Shown piece after piece: positions 56,053 to 64,000 of a stretch of DNA of 64,000 nt. Position numbers and translations under genes: made by a program. The DNA comes from Umbilicaria muhlenbergii (lineage: Eukaryota; Ascomycota; Lecanoromycetes; Umbilicariales; Umbilicariaceae): NCBI GenBank assembly GCA_000611775.1, contig KK106985.1, positions 1 to 64,000 of the forward strand, in the 5' to 3' direction. The first letter of the stretch is position 1, and every line of letters begins with the position of its first letter. Under the pieces are notes generated by a model that searched no databases, was not told the origin of the DNA, and saw nothing but the letters and a program-made list of their open reading frames with translations.

Positions 56053-58815
56053 ATGCTTACTTTCAGGCTGGCGCTGGTTCCTCGGCAGCATCGCGTTCTA
56101 GCCTTGACGTTTCTCTGTCTCCTTTTATCAGCCTCCCTCGAGGCTCACAGCAGATACCTGTATCCTGAGCTTGCGTCTGAGTCTCTGTGCTGGCTTATAC
56201 TTTACGTTGTAACTCCCCTGTCATCCTGCCAGCGGCACCATCGGAAACACGGAGAGAGGCCACCTGAACAAGACGGTGAAGTCGCAGCCGAGAACGACAA
56301 TACGGTTAAGCTCTTAGTCGCTAGCAGCGAAGATGGCCAGGCCACGGTTAAGAAGACGACGGAGGCCGAGCTTTTGATTGCTGGCGCAATTGTCATCTCC
56401 AGCACATGCCGACAATTGACCGAGGTGAATTGGACGCTTGTGAGTACTCGAACAGTACACTTGACGAGCTACGAAATTGGTATTAACATCTAGGACCTGC
56501 GTAGCCATTCGTTGCTTTCCTACTCGACTGTTGCCGAACCTCCTCGAGCACGTCGTGGCTGCAATGCCCAACTCCTGAGTGGAGAATCAATCAATGGAAG
56601 TCAACTTTGACCGCACTGGCAATAGCTTTCCTTTCATCTGCAGCACTCGTGCCCGTCCCTCTGTCCATACACTCCGTCGCACTCGCCGGTTGTTTTATGC
56701 TGTGTCAATGGACTCTTTATAATGGGGTCTCCAGAATGTGGAATGAAGGGGCTTTTAGGCCTTCTGTACAAGAGAAGACTATGGGTGTCTTGCACTCAGC
56801 ACGATCAATCGCCGGCTGGGCACTGGTTTGCTCGCTGTTCTTGAACGTGCTGTTTCCAATGCCCTTGAATATAAGATTCTTTTTGGGGGGGCTGCTTAAA
56901 GTGGCTTGGTGGGCTACCATCTGCAACTTACTGGTGCGCTCTTTATTCTTGTCGTCTTCTTTGCTTGTGCTTATAGGTTCGGCAGATGTTAGATACCCCC
57001 GTCAGTGTACCTGTGAAAATTTCCACCTTCGGAACAGCAATGACATATGTGTACAAAGTTCAACAGCCCTTGCGAGCTTTGGCCGCCGCACTGGCTGCTG
57101 CATGCAGCCTCATACTACTCTTCCCTATCTCGCGGAAAGGCTTACTAAATCCTGGAAACCCTTGGGCCCTTGGCCTTTCTCTACTCTTCTTGTTGGGACT
57201 TCTCTTCTACGCCCAGGTCCTCAAATCTCCTGGTGGCAGTTGGAGCTCGCCATCCCTCTTTCCGTTTTCAACTCGATTAGAACACCCGATAGAGTCTCTC
57301 ATTGTCAAAGGCAAAGCTCGCCATGCAGCTATCCTAAGGTCCCAGTCCCAGACCCTGGAAGACGCAGTCAAAGAGTATCGACGAAGATACGGTCGTCCTC
57401 CGCCAAGAGGCTTTGATTCGTGGTTTCATATCGCTAAGTCCCAAGGGTTGGTTATCATAGATGACTACGATACAGTCATGCGAAGCTTGGAGACTTACTG
57501 GCGTTTCTCACCAAGCACCCTCCGCCGGAACGTCGAAGCGGCAGCAACGCATTTGCACTTGGCAAACGATCTTATGGTCAGAAGCAGAAACATGAGCACC
57601 ACACGAGAGCCTGAATTCTTTCTCTTCTCGGAACTAGTCAAGGAGACCGCGCCTTACGTTGAGATTCTTCCGGATCTCCCAGTTCCTGTTCTTTTCAATC
57701 GGCTCGATGATATCGACTTGGCTAGAATTGTCCTGCCGCATGATGCAGTAGGGTCCGCACGGAAGGTGGAGTACTGCTCAGAACCTGAAGACTTTCAGTG
57801 GCTTGATCTTTATGGTCAATACACCTGGGATACATTGATACTCTCCTGCCCACCAGAGTCTGCGGCTCGACAAGATCAGAAACAAATCAATCCCGCCAAA
57901 GGCCTTCCATTCTTAGGGAATGTACCCGATTCGAGTAATGTCTGCTTGCATCCAGATCTACGGCACAAGCATGGTGCTTGGACTCCAAGCAGACGTCATT
58001 ATATCTCCCATATACCGATTCCCATATTTTCGTCCTCCAAGCTATCCCTTAATAATGATATTCTCTTCCCTAGCCCCTACTATGCAAACGACTTCAGACG
58101 AAAGGGCGCTAATGAGAGCAAAGCGTGGGAGGAGAAATCCAACGATCTCTACTGGGCCGGCAGTACGACTGGTTTCCACGTCTTTCAGAACTCAAAGTGG
58201 CCCTGGCGTAACATTACCAGCCATCGACATAGATTCGTCGAATTCGTCAATGACATGGGCCCACCCCGAAACGTGACTCTCCTGCAAGCGACAAGAAATG
58301 GCCGCTGGCTGCCCTACGAGACCTCAATGGCCTCACAAATCCAGCTTTACGACGTCTCTTTCAGCACTCTCAGCCAGTGCGATGACGAGCGACAATGCCC
58401 CGAGATGAAAGCTTACTTCAACATCACCGGCGGGCATAGCTCCGAGGAGCACAAAAACCACCGCTTCGTCTTCGACCTCGACGGCAACGCCTTCAGTGGG
58501 CGCTTCTACCGACTCCTCGAAGCCAACGCTACGGTCCTGAAACAAACCATCTTTCAAGAATGGCACGACGATAGCTTGATACCGTGGTATCACTACGTAC
58601 CCGTCAGCATGGGTATGGAGGAGCTGCCGGAGATCATGCACTACTTGGCAGGGACGGAAAAGGGGCAGCAGAGGGCAAGGGAGATCGCGCATCAGGCGGC
58701 TGAGTGGGCGAAGGTTGCGCTGAGGAGGGAGGATACCGGGGCAATCTTTGTGAGGTTGCTATTGGAGTATGCAAGGTTGGTGGATGATGAGAGGGACAGT
58801 ATGGGTTGCTGTTAA
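56053..58815 (+). CDS. GT90 (CAP10-like) glycosyltransferase
   Basis: Three exons (56,053-56,439; 56,505-56,933; 56,977-58,815) with introns of 65 and 43 bp keep frame and give 884 residues. The first third is a multi-pass membrane region with helices in all exons (for example ALTFLCLLLSA and LSLLFLLGLLFYAQV). The large luminal domain starts with FDSWFHIAKSQG, and the GT90 hallmark is near the end: FVFDLDGNAFSGRFYRLLEA, then KQTIFQEWHDDSLIPW and HYVPVSMGMEELPE. This matches Cryptococcus CAP10-type transferases, which add xylose or other sugars to glycans in the Golgi. Long N-terminal membrane regions are common in the filamentous-fungal members. No break seen; acceptor and donor here have free and specific sugars unknown. 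Confidence 0.88.
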
Positions 58816-59265
58816 TATCAAGAGTGCACAAGCTATACCACATCTCTGCTTGCTTAAACTGTGAACCTTACCATTACAATCGCAGGGGAAAGAATCGATT
58901 CAGCTAAATGGAAAGACTTGTTTGTTTCTTTGTGAATGGACGAGGCTGATGTAAGGATGCTTATCATCTGAAATAAGAGAGCGTCACGAGCTCTTCACGC
59001 TCCCTAGGACAACAAACTGATAGCTTAAAGAGCTGGTATGGAGATCGTTGACTACACCAACACTGAAGCCTAAAAATGGTGACGCAGCAACCTCGCCGAG
59101 AAAGTCAACATCGCCGGCGACTCCTTCAACGCTTTTAGAAACGTATACCAGTAAGGAATGTCAAGAAGTATATTGGTTCCGGCCCTGCACGCATGTACAA
59201 CTACTACAAATAGCTGTACAACAGAAACATGTGCGAGGTTTCGGAGGCAAACCTAGGCAAACCGA
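58816..59265. other. Intergenic, no gene seen
   Basis: About 450 bp after the GT90 gene; a short plus-strand frame from 59,048 has no recognisable protein. Confidence 0.55.
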
Positions 59266-59767
59266 ACACCATTGTTCGGGCTCATAGCGGCACTGCGGGC
59301 TCAGAAGTGTTTCCAGTGCACTGGGCTGATGATGCAGAGAGCATTTGCTGCTTGGGCAGAGAGCATTCATGGCGCCCTCCTACCTCCCCCAAGCTTGATC
59401 TCGCACCGGCACAGCACGCCCATGATGGCCACCATGTTCCTCAAATGCCCTGTCGACCCCAATACCTACAAGCTGGACTAGTAATACATGCTCAGCTGCC
59501 ACGTGCTAGTCGTGCCGCTCTTGACTGAGGATGGCGAAGTGAGCTTCTAGGAGCACAAAAGTAGGGAAGCAGAATGGGTCGGTTGGTCCGACCATGGGAA
59601 GAATTGTGTCTCCGGGAAGTGGTGTGTGGAGGAACAAGGCTTTGATCCGTCGCGGTTGCTTGTGCGGCCTGGATCGATCGCCTTCGAAAAGGATGTGGAA
59701 GAGAGGCCAAAATATGACAGAGGATGGTTTGAAGCTGTACATCAGTTTCATCAATATCCCCGTTGAA
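59266..59767 (+). pseudogene. Unrecognised broken reading frame
   Basis: One plus-strand frame reads through about 165 codons with two stops. It gives FLKCPVDPNTYKLD, a stop, YMLSCHVLVVPLLTEDGEVS, a second stop, then VGWSDHGKNCVSGKWCVEEQ and RLLVRPGSIAFEKDVEERPK. The text looks like protein rather than chance, especially the VRPGSIAFEKDV block, but I cannot name the family. Possibly a remnant of a host gene. Confidence 0.3.
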
Positions 59768-60455
59768 TGAGAAAGAGATAGTCAAGCCCACCAACATTGC
59801 GAAGACGGCTGAACTTTTCCAGTCTCCAAGAGTGCAGCCGGATGGCGATAAGATAAAATGCACATGGAAGGGGTTAAATATTAACGTATCTGTAGGTGTG
59901 CAGCTTGAATGGTTCTGGAGACCATTAGATACGTAGATGTTTGGAATTCGGGAGCTCTATAATCTGCCCACTGAGCGTTACTGACTGTGAATTTTTGCTG
60001 GACTGCTGCTGAGGATTCCTTAAGCCTCTTTCCTCAACGCTATCATCTTACCTGATAAACGCCTGCTAAATACTGCCAGAACAAATCTCTCGACACATTG
60101 TTGAATTTTGAAATGAAGTTTGAAAGATCTGAATCACAGTAGCAGTGATGGATCTGACTAGCTATTGCTAAGCTAAACCCTTCAAGCTTTCAATGAACCA
60201 TGACCAAGAAAGGTGTAAAGCAAGACATAGAGCACGTATAAAGCTGAATCTTAAGACTGAAAACAAGCATGGCAAGCAGAGGAGAAAATTCAAAGGCTTG
60301 AGTTTTAAGAAGAAACCACAGGCTCCTTACGAGAGGGTAAGAAACCAGGTTTGCAGCGCCTCAGCATGTTCAAGAGTTCGCAGTCTCATTCCAGAAGGAT
60401 ACAGCGCGACTCTGCGTATAACATCAATGTACAGCATCTCCAGTGAAAAGCATCT
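59768..60455. other. Intergenic, no gene seen
   Basis: About 690 bp; a basic 88-codon frame (60,193-60,459) is present but without recognisable features and could be chance or a displaced first exon of the next gene. Confidence 0.5.
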
Positions 60456-61427
60456 ATGAAATCGGCAATTTTAGTAACTTTTGCCCGCGATAGCATGAGC
60501 TCGCGACGTACCACAGGCAATGCCACGCTCCCGAACCATACGCCTAAGATCAAGTTCATATTCGCCCATCCCAAATGCTCTAGTGCTTGGCCACTGATCT
60601 GGGATCTAACGAGAGCGGAGACCGCCATGGCAGATTCAAAAGGCAACAATAGGATCACGAAGCATCCGTTCACGGAGCTGTATAAATGCCCGGATCCATC
60701 AAACAAAGACACCTTCGGCTTCGCATCCTGGGACGCCTTCTTCACCCGCGAGTTCCAGCCCGGTGTGCGGCCAATCCACGCGCCCGACGACCGTCGTCCG
60801 CAGCCCGGCTTCATAACCAACGGGTGCGAATCAGCGCCGTGGCGTCTAAAACGCAACGTGCAACTGCGCTCCCGCATCTGGCTAAAAGCGCAGCCCTACA
60901 GTCTCCTCGAAATGCTGAATCACGACCCCCTGGCCTCCCAGTTCGGCAACGGCACCGTCTACCAGGCCTACCGCTCCGCGTTAAGCTACCACCGCTGGCA
61001 CGCTCCCGTCAGCGGCCGCGTCGTGCGCGCCTACTGCGTGGACGGAAGCTATTTCTCGCAGAAGCCGCCGGAAGCTCAATCAAGTTGGGGCGAACCCTGT
61101 CCGGACCCACTGGCGCTGGAGAAGTCCCAGAGCTATCTTGCCTCCGTGGCTGCGCGCGCGCTCATCTTCATCGAGGCTGTTGATCCGCGGGTTGGGTTGA
61201 TGTGTATTGTGGCCGTGGGAATGGCCGAGGTTTCATCGTGCGATATTAGGGTGAGAGAAGGCATACGTGTTTCGAGGGGAGATCAGATCGGCATGATCCA
61301 TTACGGGGGCTCAACGCATTGTTTGGTCTTTCGAACGCGGGTTACGTTGCGGTTTATTAGAGAACCGCCGTATGGTGATGACGTGGAGAGTAATGTTCCA
61401 GTCTGTAGTTTATTAGCTCTGTATTGA
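60456..61427 (+). CDS. Phosphatidylserine decarboxylase-like protein, N-terminally truncated
   Basis: 323 codons. From residue about 65 it aligns with the PSD-like decarboxylases of fungal secondary metabolism: HPFTELYKCPDP, FASWDAFFTREFQPGVRPI, ITNGCESAPWRL, WLKAQPYSLLEML, FGNGTVYQAYRSALSYHRWH, APVSGRVVRAY, ALIFIEAVDPRVGLMCIVAV and GMAEVSSCDI. The GGST near residue 282 (IHYGGSTHCLVFR) is where autocleavage at Ser makes the pyruvoyl group. Relatives of this type decarboxylate amino acids such as Trp or Tyr rather than phosphatidylserine. The N-terminal PSD-associated region of about 100 residues is not found upstream, and residues 1-64 look unrelated, so the gene may be truncated or have an unseen upstream exon. 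The catalytic core itself has no stop. Confidence 0.75.
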   Translation: MKSAILVTFARDSMSSRRTTGNATLPNHTPKIKFIFAHPKCSSAWPLIWDLTRAETAMADSKGNNRITKHPFTELYKCPDPSNKDTFGFASWDAFFTREFQPGVRPIHAPDDRRPQPGFITNGCESAPWRLKRNVQLRSRIWLKAQPYSLLEMLNHDPLASQFGNGTVYQAYRSALSYHRWHAPVSGRVVRAYCVDGSYFSQKPPEAQSSWGEPCPDPLALEKSQSYLASVAARALIFIEAVDPRVGLMCIVAVGMAEVSSCDIRVREGIRVSRGDQIGMIHYGGSTHCLVFRTRVTLRFIREPPYGDDVESNVPVCSLLALY

Positions 61428-61920
61428 AAAGATATAAGCTTTCAGATACAAACTTTGGTTGCATACTGTACGTATGTTCAGGGAGTAACTGCCAGTAAAG
61501 ATTTCGACGACAGAAGTTCTTCCTTTCAACTAAGATCTGTGTTGAAAGTGAGCATGTTGTTATGGACAGACCATGGCTTGTCACAAACAAAACGTCAGCG
61601 AGGCCATTCAAAAATGTGAACTTGTATAAACCGACCGCTTCTGTGCAAGTCACTTTGATAACGGAGGCGACATTGTGACATCTCATCATTGCGAGCTCTA
61701 CATAAATTTTGCCTATATCCTCCCATATACAAAGGTACATGTTCACTCGCACACGAATGGCGTGTTCATTCCAGGTTGCACCTTCAGCAAAGATACCCAT
61801 CGGGTTACTTGAGCAATCAGTCCATTTGGGCTCCCATTCCAACTGAGGATCCCCCCGAATCATGACTGCCCGTGTTAGGACAGAAGATACGATCCCCCAT
61901 GACCACAGCAACAAAATCAG
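61428..61920 (-). CDS. Possible hypothetical protein, tail-to-tail with the PSD-like gene
   Basis: A minus-strand frame of 185 codons runs from 61,914 to 61,357 and overlaps the last 71 bp of the PSD-like gene. It opens with a TTG (LLLWSWGIVSSVLTRAV, hydrophobic); the first ATG is at MIRGDPQLEWEPK. It contains SSNPMGIFAEGATWNEHAIR and no familiar domain. It begins just after the stop of the DUF3176 gene on the same strand, so it might be read as its 3' neighbour or be a chance open frame. Confidence 0.3.
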
Positions 61921-64000
61921 TTAAGATTTATTCCGGATACTTGTCAGCTGCACCTCAATACCCTCCGCTGCTCTCTCCATTTGCCTCAGATGATACAATC
62001 TCTGATAACTACCGTTGTCACTCAAACCATGGAAAAGCGTTGCGAGACTGTCTGATTTCCAGACCACGCAACGATGTCGATTGCTGCTGACGATTGTCGC
62101 AACGAGGAGGGCCACAGAGAGCAGCACTAATCCCACAGGAAGGATAAGCCATGGCCAGCGGACAGAGACGTAGCTTTTCATTCTCCAAACTGTGCCAAAT
62201 GCTGGTCGCTGGACCGGCTCCGTAGGTTGTCAGTCATGCGATCTGCAATGTTGGCCATCGTAAGACTAAGGTCAGTGCCATAGTATAAGGCGACTGCCAC
62301 GTTGTAAGTATTACTCTCGGGGCGGTTGAGGTTAAATTCGAGTTGCCTGAACATGTTGTAGAACTATCCTTCGATGTTGAGCTTGTGGCGCTATGATACG
62401 AAGAACGAAAGATTACCGGGATTTTCAATGGGAACGGAGTCGGGGGGGTGGTTCAAGAGATTTTGGTCAGTGTCTTCCCCGCCGACTAAATACGGCAACG
62501 ACCCCGATTCATTGTACCAGGTTGCTAACTTTTTAGTTTGCAGCTTGCCGTTCGTTACTGACACATTCAATGTCTGAATGCAATAGAACAAAACGCACTC
62601 GGTAGCATTAGCCACGACGTGGGTTCCCCTATCAAAGTAAATGCGGCCGAATGCGAAGGCAGGATTTTGGTATCCTAAGACTGATGCCAGCGGTGATGGT
62701 AGATCATCTCTCTCAACTTGGTGTCGTAGGGCAGCGACAGTTATATTGGGGCCCGCAGGACCTTCGCGTGTGTTGTAGAATAGGGCTCCCATCCAGATAC
62801 CGCCCGGTAGAGTGTAATTGCAAGCTATTTCATTGGGCGATGTGGAAACCTTGTCATTGCACTTTTTCGCGACCATTGCTGTAACATCGCCGCAACGACT
62901 ACAGAAGCTAAGAGTCGTGAATGGACTCTAGGTGTAGTTTCCGGTTCCGTAGTCGAAGTTCAGATTTGAGGTTGTGTGACCTGAGTTAAGTAAACTGTTG
63001 TAGACCGCAGCCCTCATATCGAGATCAACAGAGTAGAGGATTGTTTCATTTATAACGAATCAGCATTTGTTGTGATTTGTGATTGACCGAGTGGAAGTAG
63101 AGGAAAGGAGAATGATTGGATAGGTTTTGGGTCGGTCCTAAACAGGAAGCGCTCCGCCCACGTACATGGTTGAGAAACGACGCTGGACTACGATCAGTCC
63201 AGGCCTGGACGCGTCCAATCCAAGCTTTGCCAGAAGACTTTGTTGGTAGCGACGGGTAGCTAAGTACCTGCTGGGTGAATGGGTCTACAGCCATAGCGGC
63301 AAGGACAATGAAGGCACCAGCAGGTGCGAGAAGGGCGCCTCCCCTCATACGAACCAGCAGTTGGAGGGCCTCCCATGGCCCCCGACTGGCTCCATCAAGG
63401 ATCTGAAAGTTGATCAGCTTCTGCGGCCGCAGGCTGAACCACAACCACTTTGACTGACTGATGCATTCAGTCACGGCGAGTAGCATCGATGTCTAAGTAG
63501 AAGGACGGTGTTAGCTCGTAATGGATACGTTCAAATCCTATTTGCGGGAGCGTTATGAACTGGGTCGTGATCGCATCAGGCATACCTTCGCAACTGTTGC
63601 CAAAACGGATACGAGAGAGTTCAAGGTAATGTCGACAGGCCATATTGGAAGCGGCTTGCCATCATACATAGCTAAGACTATGACAATAGCAACAGTGGAC
63701 GCGACGCTGACTGTGGCTCCAAGTATTTCTTACAACCACCAGTCATACAGAGTCGATCATGTCTGCCCTTTATCCTGCGCATTGCCGATTTCTGGGCTTT
63801 GGAATGATAGCACTTGGGGAAATACCACACCATTGGTTTTCTTTCGCACCTTCTCAAGGTTGTACAGCTCAGGAGCCTCTTGTGACGCGGTGCTTGCTTC
63901 GTCCTGTAAACCGACAAGACCGAAAACGTTTCCTCCACTTACTGTGGAAGTTTTTTTCATCATAGTTCGCTTCAATGTAGTCTAGAAAGGGAAACGCCAG
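61921..64000 (-). pseudogene. DUF3176 integral membrane protein, apparently broken, runs off the window edge
   Basis: The minus strand gives the family blocks in order. TM1-TM2 are EILGATVSVASTVAIVIVLA and DGKPLPIWPVDITLNSLVSV; an intron follows and joins to SMLLAVTECISQSKWLWF, then LDGASRGPWEALQLL and FIVLAAMAVDPFTQQVL. The extracellular part includes CNYTLPGGIWMGALFY and ATECVLFYCIQTLNVSVTN. The last TM is WLILPVGLVLLSVALLVATI followed by VVWKSDSLATLFHGLSDNG and MERAAEGI. These are hallmarks of DUF3176, fungal plasma-membrane proteins of unknown role. Stops interrupt the N-terminal part before EILG (63,73x and 63,76x), the frame changes between 62.4 and 62.2 kb, and more stops lie near 62.35 kb. 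Either a pseudogene or partly explained by introns; at least one break seems real. Confidence 0.7.

Noticed and set aside
55756-56091. Minus-strand 111-codon ORF
   Set aside because: No recognisable sequence; overlaps the promoter and start of the GT90 gene.
60386-60877. Minus-strand 163-codon ORF
   Set aside because: Antisense shadow of the PSD-like decarboxylase.

Overview
The window is nuclear DNA of a filamentous ascomycete (Pezizomycotina). The evidence is compact genes with 43-62 bp GT-AG introns, typical lineage families (Pth11/rhodopsin-like membrane proteins, DUF3176, GT90/CAP10, DHA1 MFS, P450, UstQ-type tyrosinase) and a sharp two-compartment structure: an AT-rich, mutation-scarred repeat block (about 0.82-33.0 kb) beside a gene-bearing block of ordinary composition (33-64 kb). 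I cannot name the genus.

0.8-33 kb is a nested transposon graveyard. From the outside in: gag-bearing Ty3/Gypsy fossils 'B' in opposite orientations at both edges (3.5-5.06 kb plus strand; 30.85-32.42 kb minus strand); a Gypsy fossil 'A' (LTR 30,412-30,844, gag/protease to 28,114, minus strand) inserted in the right-hand B; and a 19.5-kb hAT-superfamily DNA transposon (8,584-28,105) inserted in A, shown by a perfect 8-bp target-site duplication (TTTATATT) and matching terminal inverted repeats. A Gypsy chromovirus fossil 'C' (15,227-23,502, two 294-bp LTRs, TSD GTAAT) later entered the hAT. To the left are a CCAAT-box minisatellite and an unclassified 3.5-kb element.

The most unusual content is the hAT cargo. 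Besides a decayed transposase it carries four plus-strand histone H3-like genes (13.9, 24.5, 25.6 and 27.3 kb). All four have two introns at the same two codon positions and phase. Two (A, C) have a loop 1 two residues longer than H3, as in CENP-A; two (B, D) have canonical H3 spacing. A short ATCATAAAGAT-type motif recurs about 13 times in the element, several times inside probable introns. I know of no described hAT element with such cargo.

33-64 kb is host sequence: a 466-bp pogo/Fot-type MITE, a P450 relic, a rhodopsin-like membrane protein, then a candidate fungal RiPP locus. That locus has a secreted precursor with about seven Tyr-Lys-Arg repeats (39,004-39,303) next to a UstQ-like tyrosinase (39,943-41,195), followed by a second rhodopsin-like gene, an O-methyltransferase and a DHA1 MFS transporter. 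These could jointly make, modify, sense and export a peptide product, but no UstY (DUF3328) gene was seen. Further right are decayed host genes (a repeat-motif nuclear-type protein, an FHA-kinase, an N-truncated PSD-like decarboxylase, DUF3176) among apparently intact ones (GT90 glycosyltransferase, a small secreted-type protein). The number of broken genes suggests a fast-evolving, perhaps subtelomeric or accessory, region.
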